A DNA stretch of 64,000 bases, from assembly GCA_041653495.1 (NCBI GenBank), contig JBAZFF010000001.1, forward strand, positions 1 to 64,000, written 5' to 3'. This document shows, in pieces, positions 15,084 to 23,328 of this stretch (its first letter is position 1; every line of letters begins with the position of its first letter). Under the pieces are notes generated by a model. That model ran no database searches. It was not told the origin of the DNA and was given only the letters and a program-made list of their open reading frames with translations. This DNA is from JBAZFF01 sp041653495 (GTDB taxonomy: Bacteria; Patescibacteriota; Minisyncoccia; Minisyncoccales; RBG-13-42-11). Made by a program: the position numbers and the translations under genes.

Positions 15084-17315
15084 TTATAAATTCAAAAACT
15101 CCCAATCCTTCAGATTGTTTGGATCGTAAGAGTACTTATCTTTACTATTAACGCGCCAGCTGTTTTTATCCTTAACCACAATGCCGCCAAATAATTTCTT
15201 CCCAGTTTTGTTTAACTTTTTAATGTAAGCTTGTAAACCTTCGGCGCGATCCTTTGCAGTTTGAGCATAAATGCCACCCTTAGTATCAAATAAACCAATG
15301 CGACCATCTTTCATCTTCACGATAAAATCGACATAAAATGGTTTGTCAGCTCCCGCCTCTGTGTATGGCACAGCAAAATAAGTCGCATCACTCTTGCCGT
15401 TCTTAAACCACCACTCAATTTGTTTAGCTTTTTCCAAGTACTCAATAAACGAAACTTCAACATCGCTGTCTTCTTCGAACAATGAGAGAGTGTTGTTGCC
15501 CTTTGTCTTCGCGTAATAAGGCTGAATAATTGATTTTTTATAGTCCTTCTTCACAAAAGTCAGATTGTAATTAATCGTGCCAGGAACATTCCATAGCTCC
15601 TCGTTCTCGATTAATTCGTACTTGCCTCTGCCAACAACGTCCTGGTAAAGCTCTTTTGCTTTATTAATGACATCTGTGACGATTTGTCTGTTTTCTTCGG
15701 CCAACACGATGGCTTGAATCTTCGGCCAGTCATCAACACCCATCTTAAATGCCTTATCAAAAAAACGATAAATAGAATCATTGATACGCTTAATCGATCG
15801 TAATTCAGGAGCAAACGGGGTCAAATTTTCACGAGCAAAATAATCAAAAGCGTTCTGTAATTCCACTTCATTCTTCGGTATGTCAAGCGTTCCTTTTTTC
15901 TCAACGCTTTTTGTTTCTTTATCAACATCGACAATGCGTCCGCTGGCGATAATTTTAGTATCGACAATGCTGTGTTTAAGAGAAATGTGGTCCTTTAGTT
16001 TAAGCTCGTCGGCCGCTTTAAAAAAGATAGGCACAAAATCAGACGACAAACGAGTTTCCTCACGAAAACGTTTAGAATGATATGATGACAAATTAATATT
16101 TTTATAATTATCACGGCGCTTGCCTTCAAAAACTGTTATGTATTCTTTGGCAATATCCTCAGCAATACCAATATCGCTTAAGCTTGTAAAAACATAACCA
16201 AGATTTAGCTCAGGAGTCTTGTAGTGATGATGCTCTGGCATACGCATGATACGGCCTATAGTTTGGATTGAGAATACAACACTCTTCCATTCACGGAACA
16301 AAACTAATATCGCAGCGCGAGGGCAATCCCAGCCGACTGCAATGGCTTGCTTAAAGATCATCACCTCAACCTCGTTCTCATCTTTTTCAATATTCTCCAG
16401 GTTTATTTTGTTATCTTTCTCAGAGAGATAAATTGCAAGTTTTCCATTCTCGGTAGTGATGCCATACTTGCCCAATAATTGAATTACGGAATCCTTTTTA
16501 TCTATTCCAGCGTGGGAGTCAGGTATCTGTATTAGCATTAACGGATTAACATTTGATCCCTCGGCTGTGTAAAGTTTTGTCAACTCAACTCGTTTCTTGA
16601 GCCCCGCTTCGACAACGATTTCGTCTGCCGTTTTATCGGCTAACTTCTTATCCAAATGAAAACTTTCAAACCCAGGGTTAATAACGATTTCCTTCTTAAT
16701 CATCCCTTCGTCCTTAACTTCCTTAAGCTCAACTTCAACACCACGGAAAACACCCTTGAACTGTGGAGTAGCGGAAACCTCAATGGTTATTTTGGGACCA
16801 ATCTCTTCGATGAGTTCTTTTGATTTTTCAGTTTCAGCGTTGCGGTGACTCTCATCGATTACCAGGATAATTGTTCTGCCTTCATCTTTCGTTCTGGTAA
16901 TTACATTGGAAAGGTTATTGTCGCGTTCGTTAGCGCGAACATAAATATTTTCTTTTTTGTTTATACTGGCCCAATTTAAAAACAAAATTTCGTTCTCTGC
17001 GATTTTTCTATCTTCCAGATCTTCATAATAAGAACACTTCAAGCCAACACCAAACTGGTCATAATATTTTTTTAAACTATTACGGCTTTGATCATGTAGT
17101 TTGTTTACCGCTATCCAAACAAAAGAAAATTTACGTCCATCAATTCTTGAATCAATAAGGCGCTTTAAAAACTCAGCCATCATTAAAGTCTTGCCTGATC
17201 CTGTGGGTGCTTTAAAAATACAGATTTTATCGCCTTCTGCTTCCAATAAATCGTTAACCTCTTGTTTGAGTTTTACGATTGCTTTTTCTTGATAATTTTT
17301 AAATTCAATCCACAT
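15084..17315 (-). CDS. Type III restriction enzyme, Res subunit
   Basis: 743 aa. SF2 helicase/translocase with Walker A APTGSGKTLMM (about 36-46), DESH box (VIDESHRN, about 155) and motif VI QTIGRIMRMP. The C-terminal PD-(D/E)XK nuclease appears as YVDFIVKMKDGRIGLFDTKGG, with D...DTK catalytic residues. Cuts DNA after translocation between inverted unmethylated sites together with Mod. It is shorter than EcoP1-type Res (about 970 aa), but all expected domains are visible. Separated from mod by 3 nt. Confidence 0.93.
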   Translation of the reverse strand: MWIEFKNYQEKAIVKLKQEVNDLLEAEGDKICIFKAPTGSGKTLMMAEFLKRLIDSRIDGRKFSFVWIAVNKLHDQSRNSLKKYYDQFGVGLKCSYYEDLEDRKIAENEILFLNWASINKKENIYVRANERDNNLSNVITRTKDEGRTIILVIDESHRNAETEKSKELIEEIGPKITIEVSATPQFKGVFRGVEVELKEVKDEGMIKKEIVINPGFESFHLDKKLADKTADEIVVEAGLKKRVELTKLYTAEGSNVNPLMLIQIPDSHAGIDKKDSVIQLLGKYGITTENGKLAIYLSEKDNKINLENIEKDENEVEVMIFKQAIAVGWDCPRAAILVLFREWKSVVFSIQTIGRIMRMPEHHHYKTPELNLGYVFTSLSDIGIAEDIAKEYITVFEGKRRDNYKNINLSSYHSKRFREETRLSSDFVPIFFKAADELKLKDHISLKHSIVDTKIIASGRIVDVDKETKSVEKKGTLDIPKNEVELQNAFDYFARENLTPFAPELRSIKRINDSIYRFFDKAFKMGVDDWPKIQAIVLAEENRQIVTDVINKAKELYQDVVGRGKYELIENEELWNVPGTINYNLTFVKKDYKKSIIQPYYAKTKGNNTLSLFEEDSDVEVSFIEYLEKAKQIEWWFKNGKSDATYFAVPYTEAGADKPFYVDFIVKMKDGRIGLFDTKGGIYAQTAKDRAEGLQAYIKKLNKTGKKLFGGIVVKDKNSWRVNSKDKYSYDPNNLKDWEFLNL

Positions 17316-17318
17316 ATT

Positions 17319-19043
17319 TTATTTAAAAATCTCACGATATACTTTCAAAATAACTTCGGGTATAGCACAAAGCGTGACTCGACTGCGCACATCCATAAAC
17401 TGCTTCTCGTGCGGATCATCGCCCAAAGAAAACACATAGACATTAAAATGGCCCTTGATTTTCTTTATTGCTTTTTTGAAATCATCGATAGCTTCTTCAT
17501 AAAATACGATACCGAGATATTTATCGCTATTCTTGAAAATCTTAAAATCGCTCTCGTCCTGAATTAACTCAAAAGCACTCTCTTTAATACAGAGCATCTC
17601 AGTCGATTCATTAACCAGCTTGCGCTTATTGCGGTCCGTCGGTTCGGCTTCTACAAAATCGCAGGTGTAATACTTTAAGTTTCCTCCCAAGCCCTTAACC
17701 TTTTCTCCTTTCGTGCCCTTATATCCTTCAATGGCTTTATTCAATCGCGGATAACAAATATCTGAAGCAATCTTTAATCCACTACCATTATTATCTTCAT
17801 TGTTTGTACACAGGATGAATCGTCTCTTTCCACCATCTTCTTTATTTAATTCAAGTAATGCATGTCCAGTAGTCCCTGAGCCCGCAAAAAAATCCAATAT
17901 AGTTATATCGTTGGGCTTATTCGTTATCTGAATAAGATATTTAATTAAATTTACAGGCTTCGAATAATTAAAATCTATTCCCATTTCGCTCAACAAGTCA
18001 GCGCCACGTCTATTTATAAATTCATCAAGGAAATTTCTTGGTCTTTTTCCTTCTTCTTCTCTATCGCTAAGATAAGTTTTTGTATAAATATTCCATACAG
18101 ATTTTTTTCCTTTATCGTCTAAAAGAGGTGAATTTTTTGCTTTCTTAAAAACAACCCGATCATTTTTAAAGTTTTCCAGAAATGTCTTTTCGGTCCATCG
18201 ATAAACCTTTCCTTTCGGTGGTCGCGCCTTAGAGCCATCAGGACATATGATAAAATAGTTCTGATTCGGCCGAACATCCAAAGCGGCCTGATATAAAGAT
18301 ATCTCTCTATATTTTCCTCTCTTGTCTTCTCTATTAAAAAGCTTTACCCAGTCGTCGGTAACAATGTCTTTGAACTTACCTAATTGTTGGAGGTCTTTTG
18401 TATAGCACAAGAGATAATCAACTGATGGAGAGAATTGGGTTCCTTTATTACTGGCCGTTTTAGCTACCCTGGATATAACTTCCACAAGATTAAGCTCGCC
18501 AAATATCTCGTCACACATCATCTTGAGCTGCGCTAATTCATCATTACCAATACTTATAAACATAACACCGTCTGGCTTAAGAAGATTTCTTGCAAGCTTT
18601 AACCTTTTTTCCATGAAATTAAGCCATTTACTGTGACGAAACGGATCTTCTTTGTCGACTCTTTTATCATTATAAATAAAATCATCATTCCCAGTGTTGT
18701 ACGGAGGATCGATGTAAATAAAATCAACCGCTTCATAATTGGTAAAATTTAAAACTGCAAGTGAATGGTAATTATCTCCCTCAATTAATAAATTTACGGG
18801 TTTATTTTGGTCATCATTTATTTCTTTACTTTTAGCCTCTTTTAAAACTGGGAATGGTCTACCCACCATTTCATTAGGGAACATTTCATTGGGAGTACGA
18901 GCATCAGGATTGATAAGAATATCGATCTTTTCTTCTGGGAGATCGCGATGCCAAACAAGCCCGTATTTTGTTTCCTTAATACGGCGCAACTCTTTAATGA
19001 GTTCCTCTTTGGACCAATTGTCGTAATTAATTTTTCTTGCCAT
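17319..19043 (-). CDS. Type III DNA methyltransferase, Mod subunit (N6-adenine)
   Basis: 574 aa. Beta-class amino-methyltransferase order: motif IV YIDPPYNTGNDDFIYND near residue 110, a central target-recognition region, then motif I DFFAGSGTTGHALLELN near residue 385. Methylates adenine in an asymmetric site and provides specificity for Res. The DPPY tetrad indicates N6-adenine (or N4-cytosine) chemistry. It starts at ATG 19043, overlapping the end of an HTH gene remnant. Confidence 0.95.
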   Translation of the reverse strand: MARKINYDNWSKEELIKELRRIKETKYGLVWHRDLPEEKIDILINPDARTPNEMFPNEMVGRPFPVLKEAKSKEINDDQNKPVNLLIEGDNYHSLAVLNFTNYEAVDFIYIDPPYNTGNDDFIYNDKRVDKEDPFRHSKWLNFMEKRLKLARNLLKPDGVMFISIGNDELAQLKMMCDEIFGELNLVEVISRVAKTASNKGTQFSPSVDYLLCYTKDLQQLGKFKDIVTDDWVKLFNREDKRGKYREISLYQAALDVRPNQNYFIICPDGSKARPPKGKVYRWTEKTFLENFKNDRVVFKKAKNSPLLDDKGKKSVWNIYTKTYLSDREEEGKRPRNFLDEFINRRGADLLSEMGIDFNYSKPVNLIKYLIQITNKPNDITILDFFAGSGTTGHALLELNKEDGGKRRFILCTNNEDNNGSGLKIASDICYPRLNKAIEGYKGTKGEKVKGLGGNLKYYTCDFVEAEPTDRNKRKLVNESTEMLCIKESAFELIQDESDFKIFKNSDKYLGIVFYEEAIDDFKKAIKKIKGHFNVYVFSLGDDPHEKQFMDVRSRVTLCAIPEVILKVYREIFK

Positions 19044-19172
19044 ATCTTTTATTATCTTTAAGATTGCTCGTCTTATCTAAAAAAGCATTAAGGTCAGATT
19101 CTTTGATCCGCCAAACCCCAATCTTCGAATCTCTGAACTTACCGAGTTCAATCTTTATATAAATTTAACATT
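19027..19172 (-). pseudogene. Remnant of a HTH_17/excisionase-type DNA-binding gene
   Basis: The minus-strand frame reads IELGKFRDSKIGVWRIKESDLNAFL then a basic tail to the stop at 19027-19029. KIGVWRIKESDLNAFL is the typical end of a small excisionase-like helix-turn-helix domain. The frame is blocked upstream by a stop, and a neighbouring frame holds EMLNLYK, which would be the preceding helix, so a deletion or frameshift is likely. It probably once regulated the restriction operon. Confidence 0.5.
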
Positions 19173-19265
19173 TCCAAGAAAGAAAACAACCTTCTCGGGA
19201 AAGCCAATTTTGATGGCGGGAAAGTCGACCTATTTACGTTTAAATATTGAGGACTTTTCGTCTAT

Positions 19266-19293
19266 ATGTCGCACAAGGTAGATTGTGAGACAA
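19266..19293. other. Complete dif-like site S2 at the left end of the cassette array
   Basis: Left arm ATGTCGCACAA (19266-19276), spacer GGTAGA (19277-19282), right arm TTGTGAGACAA (19283-19293). The arms are inverse repeats at 9 of 11 positions and the layout is 11-6-11. The left arm is identical to the copies in the Xer module; the right arm and spacer match the array sites to the right. This is the junction expected when array units insert beside a chromosomal left arm. Confidence 0.7.
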
Positions 19294-19295
19294 AT

Positions 19296-19316
19296 AAAAA
19301 ACCAGCCATTAGGCTG
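19296..19316 (-). terminator. Intrinsic terminator of the tautomerase-like gene
   Basis: CAGCC (19303-19307) / GGCTG (19312-19316) with a minus-strand T6 tract directly beside site S2. Confidence 0.75.
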
Positions 19317-19413
19317 ATTTCTTATCCTAAATAAATCTCTTATGACACTTGCTTAGGAATGTTAGCGGGAAAATCTTATATAATCTTCCCGCTAATTGTG
19401 CAGTAATTCTAAT

Positions 19414-19767
19414 TTACCCAGGTGCTTTTGAAAGCCAATAACCTTGGGCGGGATTGACGGTGGCGACAGAACATTCGACCAGCGCCTGAGGGTAAAGTCT
19501 TTTTACGGCTTCCCCCACTCTTGTTGCGAGGCACTGACGAACTTCCGCCGTCCGCTCAGGTTTCTCGTACAGGGCGCTGATCTCGACGATTATTTCGTCT
19601 CCGAGGCCGTACTGCATTAGGTCCGGCGGGAAGAGACACGTCATATCTTTTTCATCGCGAAGGCCCAACTCGGGCACCGATAGGACGGCTCTTACGATTT
19701 CTTGATGAAGCTTATTAAAGTCAGCCTCATCTCCTTTTGGCAAACACCATACTTTAATTACTGGCAC
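19414..19767 (-). CDS. Tautomerase-like small protein
   Basis: 117 aa. The mature N-terminus would be PVIKVW, with Pro directly after Met, the hallmark of the tautomerase/MIF superfamily whose catalytic base is Pro-1. The rest alternates strands and helices in a pattern compatible with that fold (DEIIVEISALYEKPERT resembles the core strand). Substrate unknown. Composition is more GC-rich than the neighbouring restriction genes, suggesting separate origin. Single-gene array unit with its own promoter (19800-19828) and terminator. Confidence 0.55.
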   Translation of the reverse strand: MPVIKVWCLPKGDEADFNKLHQEIVRAVLSVPELGLRDEKDMTCLFPPDLMQYGLGDEIIVEISALYEKPERTAEVRQCLATRVGEAVKRLYPQALVECSVATVNPAQGYWLSKAPG

Positions 19768-19799
19768 TTATTCTTTCCTCCTTTATTTTCGCTAACAAA

Positions 19800-19828
19800 A
19801 CAATAACATATATTTATGGTATTGTCAA
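19800..19828 (-). promoter_or_regulatory. Cassette promoter next to site S3
   Basis: Minus-strand TTGACA (19823-19828), 17-bp spacer, TATTGT (19800-19805). It lies in a 47-nt block (19794-19840) matching 27388-27434 at 40 positions. Confidence 0.8.
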
Positions 19829-19834
19829 CTGTAA

Positions 19835-19851
19835 GGTAGATCGTGAGACAA
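19835..19851. other. Array site S3
   Basis: Spacer GGTAGA (19835-19840) and right arm TCGTGAGACAA (19841-19851). The left side is the promoter block, not a matching arm. Confidence 0.65.
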
Positions 19852-19852
19852 A

Positions 19853-19890
19853 TAAAAAGAGGCTTGCAGTAATTAACCACAAGCCCTTTT
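19853..19890 (-). terminator. Intrinsic terminator of purM
   Basis: GGCTTG (19861-19866) / CAAGCC (19880-19885), minus-strand T tract next to site S3. Confidence 0.8.
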
Positions 19891-19906
19891 GAACTGTTTC
19901 CCTAAA

Positions 19907-21022
19907 TCACCGGACACCGAGGGTTGAGCCCAAGTATTCGAGATTTTTAGGTTCGATGATAACCTTTTTGTCGCTGCTCCGCTTGATGAAGCCGGCCCGT
20001 AGAGCGACAAGGCCGAGACGTTCAGCGACCAAGCAAACATTTTTCACATCCCGTTGCGATACATAAAGAGCAAAACCCGCTCCCATATTCAGGTTGCCGT
20101 ATGCTTCCCTGTCGTCCACCGGGCCGTGCTTCTGCAAAAATCCGAAAATAGGCTGTTGCCTCGGTAAACGCTTGATTACGTATGCGAAGGACTGAGGGGC
20201 GCGCATTAGTTTCCGCCATCCGTGTCCGGTTATATTCACCGCATAGTGAATATTTATACCGGAATTCATGCAGTCTTCCACGAGTCCGACGTAGATGTGT
20301 GTCGGGTCAAGAAGCGTCTCTCCGTATGTCCGTCCGTCATCAATCCGCGTAAGATATCCTTCGGGCAATATTTTTGCAATTTCCCGGGCCATTGTAAGGC
20401 CGTTTGCATGGATGCCGGAGCTTTCAATAAGAATAATCGCATCCCCATCCCGGATGTTTTTTGCAGAGATCAGCCTTTCTTTGGGCTTTACAAGACCCAT
20501 CGCTGAACCGGAAAGTACAACGGCATACGGCACGACCACTCCCTTGAGAGTCGGCGTTTCGCCGCCACCCCATACGCACCGCGCTAGGTTGCAGGCCTTC
20601 TTCCATCCCTCGACTAAGTCGCGACACCGCTTCTCGTCTTTGAACCATTGGGAATCTCCGACGGCAAGATGCATCGCCACTGAAAGGGGCAGCGCGCCAA
20701 GCGTAATCATATCGTTAACGATCATTGCTACTGTACACTGCGCAATCTGGTCGTAATACGATTTGCCGGTACACCGGTACATCTCATCTGCAACCAGATT
20801 CTTTGTTCCGAGCCCCTCCTCTACGTGGGCGAAATAGCTTTTCGCCGCTTGGATAAGATAGGCACTTTCTCCGCGGCTCGCCTCAAGTTCTTCGAACTCT
20901 CCGTTATTAAGGCGATCTATATTTGCCGCCGTTTCACGGCCGGCAATTTGTGCCATCCTCTTGAAAGGATCCATGGCGTCATAGTCGACGCCCACATCCG
21001 CATAGGTCATCCTTTTTTCCAT
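19907..21022 (-). CDS. purM: Phosphoribosylformylglycinamidine cyclo-ligase (AIR synthetase) homologue
   Basis: 371 aa. Member of the PurM/ThiL/SelD ATP-binding family that makes aminoimidazole ribotide in purine synthesis. YADVGVDYDAMDPFKRM (residues 6-22) and GLGTKNLVAD (about 72-81) match the PurM N-domain; SSGIHANGLTMAREI matches its central SGIHSNG-type motif; NITGHGWRKLMR and NMGAGF match the C-domain. No other purine gene is nearby, and composition is notably GC-rich for the region, so lateral acquisition as a single unit is likely. MEKRMTYADVG allows a start at Met1 or Met5; a Shine-Dalgarno (GGAGG) favours 21022. Confidence 0.88.
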   Translation of the reverse strand: MEKRMTYADVGVDYDAMDPFKRMAQIAGRETAANIDRLNNGEFEELEASRGESAYLIQAAKSYFAHVEEGLGTKNLVADEMYRCTGKSYYDQIAQCTVAMIVNDMITLGALPLSVAMHLAVGDSQWFKDEKRCRDLVEGWKKACNLARCVWGGGETPTLKGVVVPYAVVLSGSAMGLVKPKERLISAKNIRDGDAIILIESSGIHANGLTMAREIAKILPEGYLTRIDDGRTYGETLLDPTHIYVGLVEDCMNSGINIHYAVNITGHGWRKLMRAPQSFAYVIKRLPRQQPIFGFLQKHGPVDDREAYGNLNMGAGFALYVSQRDVKNVCLVAERLGLVALRAGFIKRSSDKKVIIEPKNLEYLGSTLGVR

Positions 21023-21109
21023 ATATTCCCTCCTGTCTTATATTATGAACTGTATGTCGATATTATAACTTTTTCTTAGAAAATCAAGCCTAGGATTATT
21101 CGGTCGGCT

Positions 21110-21126
21110 GGTAGATTGTGAGACAT
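21110..21126. other. Array site S4
   Basis: GGTAGA (21110-21115) plus TTGTGAGACAT (21116-21126), the latter one base from the exact inverse of the left arm ATGTCGCACAA. Confidence 0.7.
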
Positions 21127-21152
21127 AAAGAAAAAGAAGCCATCAAGCGGCT
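21127..21152 (-). terminator. Intrinsic terminator of the Fic gene
   Basis: AGCC (21138-21141) / GGCT (21149-21152), minus-strand tract TTCTTTTTCTTT next to site S4. Confidence 0.65.
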
Positions 21153-21180
21153 CCTTGTAATTATTCAGACCAACTATTGA

Positions 21181-22236
21181 TTATCTCATAATATAAGCAG
21201 AAGAGGGACCCTTTCCAATCTGGGTGATTATGCCAATTTTTTTAAGCTGGCTTAGTTTTAACTGAACCGTCCTTTTGGGAGAATTAAGGATATCTACGGC
21301 ATCTTTCACTGTAATCCTGCCAATCTGATCCAAAAAATCCAGCAATTTTAGTTGATCCTTGTCAAGGTATATTTTTGATTCAATGCCCTTGTTAATGTTT
21401 TTGAAAGACAAAGAAACGACTTGCGCCTTAACGCCGTCGATCTCTTCCTTGAATCCCCTGACGAAATATTCAAGCCAAGGCGTGAAGTCCTTTTTTCTTT
21501 CTTGATAGTTCTTGCCTGTGTTTATTGCCGCATAGTATTTCCCTCTGTCTTTGTTGTAATAGTCTTCCAGGGCAAACAATCTTCGGAAATTATATCCTCT
21601 CTGGTAGAGCACGAGCGTTGCTATAGCCCTGGCCGTCCTGCCGTTACCGTCCTGGAAAGGATGGATGGCCGCTACTTCCTGGTGAACTATTCCGGCAGCA
21701 ATGACAGGATTGATATTTTTGGCCTTACTCTCCTTTAGCCATTTTATTAGATCCTGGCAAAGACGAGGAACATCTTTAGCATCTGGACCGGTATAAACGA
21801 TTTCATCTGACAAACCGATCCTTTGGCGCACAACATATATCAAACCCCTGCGATAATGACCAGACTGATGTTCTGGTAAAGTCTTGTTAGTAACAAGCTC
21901 ATGAATTTTCAACAAAACCCTTTCGGTAATCGGCTGTTCATCTTTGACGACTCTCTCTATGTATTTTAAAGCTTTAAGATAATTTTCAACTTCATAGATG
22001 TCGCGCGCTGGAGCATCTATTTTTTTACGGGCGACTATTGCTTCCACCTGTTTATAATCAAGGGCATTACCTTCTATTCCAGTAGAGCTGTGACTCATCC
22101 TGATTAACGCCTGGCGCCTCAATTTTATTTCATTTTTGGGCAAAAGCTTGGCACGATCGATAACCGCTCTTGATTCAACAATGGCGGTAAGCATCTCAAC
22201 AATTTTACTCGTTATTTTATAGGAAGGATTAAACAT
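21181..22236 (-). CDS. Fic family protein (adenylyltransferase-type) with C-terminal winged helix
   Basis: 351 aa. The Fic active loop HPFQDGNGRTAR (about residues 192-203) is complete, so AMP transfer to a target hydroxyl is expected. The N-terminal STGIEG (51-56) fits the inhibitory [S/T]xxxE[G/N] helix of class II Fic proteins, whose Glu blocks ATP binding. Residues about 290-351 form a winged HTH (DQIGRITVKDAVDILNSPKRTVQLKLSQLKKIG). The promoter carries tandem operator-like repeats, so self-regulation is likely. Single-gene array unit between S4 and S5. Confidence 0.93.
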   Translation of the reverse strand: MFNPSYKITSKIVEMLTAIVESRAVIDRAKLLPKNEIKLRRQALIRMSHSSTGIEGNALDYKQVEAIVARKKIDAPARDIYEVENYLKALKYIERVVKDEQPITERVLLKIHELVTNKTLPEHQSGHYRRGLIYVVRQRIGLSDEIVYTGPDAKDVPRLCQDLIKWLKESKAKNINPVIAAGIVHQEVAAIHPFQDGNGRTARAIATLVLYQRGYNFRRLFALEDYYNKDRGKYYAAINTGKNYQERKKDFTPWLEYFVRGFKEEIDGVKAQVVSLSFKNINKGIESKIYLDKDQLKLLDFLDQIGRITVKDAVDILNSPKRTVQLKLSQLKKIGIITQIGKGPSSAYIMR

Positions 22237-22247
22237 ATTCTATTTGT

Positions 22248-22287
22248 ATTATAACCAATTAAAGAAAATCGCGCAATAATCGCGCAA
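22248..22287 (-). promoter_or_regulatory. Fic promoter overlapping a tandem direct repeat
   Basis: Minus-strand TATAAT at 22248-22253 and TTGCGC at 22271-22276, 17 bp apart. The -35 lies within one of two copies of AATCGCGCAA (22267-22276 and 22278-22287), spaced 11 bp, one helical turn. Plausible operator for the Fic winged helix. Confidence 0.6.
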
Positions 22288-22368
22288 AACTTTTAAAATA
22301 AGGTAAAAATAAGATTTAATTTCTCCTTGACAAATTATACGACGAAAATGATGCTTCGAGTCTTCGTT

Positions 22369-22385
22369 GGTAGATTGTGAGACAA
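22369..22385. other. Array site S5
   Basis: GGTAGA (22369-22374) plus TTGTGAGACAA (22375-22385). Confidence 0.7.
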
Positions 22386-22389
22386 AATA

Positions 22390-22414
22390 AAAAGGGCCGT
22401 CCGTAGGCGACCCT
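22390..22414 (-). terminator. Intrinsic terminator of the 218-aa gene
   Basis: Imperfect stem from AGGGCCGTC (22393-22401) to GGCGACCCT (22406-22414), minus-strand TTTTTATTTT next to site S5. Confidence 0.65.
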
Positions 22415-22435
22415 CTTTAAACTAATCGTGTTTTA

Positions 22436-23092
22436 TCAAGCCGGCTGAAGAGAGCGTTTCTGGGGCTTAAAAAGCTCGTCCGAGAAAGACTTGTCGTTGT
22501 AAAAGACGTTCTTCCCGTAGCTTAGTAATTCATTCCCCTTCCAGGTCATAAAGAAGAACCACTGGGCGATATCTTTCCCATATTTGATAGAGCCGCATAA
22601 GGTGAAAATCGGAACCTTCAGGGACTTATCATCCATGGTGTTGGCGCGGTAGAGGCTAAATTCCAGATTCTTGGTAATCTTTTCGTTGAAAACATCGGTG
22701 AGATTCGAAAAGACCTGGTCCGTGCGTTCGTCGCCGAATATCTTCTCGGGGCCGAGCGTTGACCCCTGCGCCAGAAACTTTGCCCTTTCCCTGATGAATT
22801 TCTTTGTAAAGAAGTTCTCTTCGAAAGAGCGGGCCCTAGTCACGAATCCGGGATTGAGAAGCACCATATCCTGGTATTTAGTTTCTTTGAGATTGATTAC
22901 CCCGACGCGGCACAAATCATCCGGTTCGATGCCTAAGTCGCAGTCTATCGTGATCTCATCCATGAAACGCAGAAGATTGAGTGTTACACGGTTGTGCAGG
23001 CCGATAGTCAGATGATCATCGTCGTTTATTAAGTCAACGACCGGGAAATCTCCCTTTCTTTCTGTTGATAAGACAACTATTCCTTTATTCAA
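22436..23092 (-). CDS. Unknown 218-aa cassette protein
   Basis: No family recognised. Soluble, mixed composition, no signal peptide or membrane segment. Possible landmarks are an acidic segment DLINDDDHLTIGLHNRVTLNLLRFMDEITIDCDLGIEPDD and a C-terminal aromatic patch (IAQWFFFMTWKGNELL). GGAGG lies shortly before the ATG. It has its own promoter (23136-23164) and terminator, and sits between S5 and S6. Confidence 0.7.
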   Translation of the reverse strand: MNKGIVVLSTERKGDFPVVDLINDDDHLTIGLHNRVTLNLLRFMDEITIDCDLGIEPDDLCRVGVINLKETKYQDMVLLNPGFVTRARSFEENFFTKKFIRERAKFLAQGSTLGPEKIFGDERTDQVFSNLTDVFNEKITKNLEFSLYRANTMDDKSLKVPIFTLCGSIKYGKDIAQWFFFMTWKGNELLSYGKNVFYNDKSFSDELFKPQKRSLQPA

Positions 23093-23135
23093 AGATCTAA
23101 CCTCCTAATTATTTCCCATTGCAATGGGATTCTAA

Positions 23136-23164
23136 ACTATAAAATAATTCAATCTCAAAGTCAA
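23136..23164 (-). promoter_or_regulatory. Cassette promoter next to site S6
   Basis: Minus-strand TTGACT (23159-23164), 17-bp spacer, TATAGT (23136-23141), 14 bp from site S6. Confidence 0.7.
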
Positions 23165-23178
23165 TTCAGCTCCTCCTA

Positions 23179-23195
23179 GGTAGATTGTACGACTA
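23179..23195. other. Array site S6
   Basis: GGTAGA (23179-23184) plus a diverged right arm TTGTACGACTA (23185-23195). To the right a perfect 9-bp stem AACACACAT / ATGTGTGTT (around 23217-23242) lies downstream of the AbiE toxin gene without a clear T tract. No gene was found in 23196-23328. Confidence 0.6.
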
Positions 23196-23328
23196 GAATG
23201 ACACGTAATGGCACACAACACACATTATTCGACATGTGTGTTTCAGAATATATTTCCCGATGTATAGACGAATACCCACGGCGTGAATATTCCTTGGGTA
23301 CTTAGTGCTTATTCTCAGCTAATAGAAT

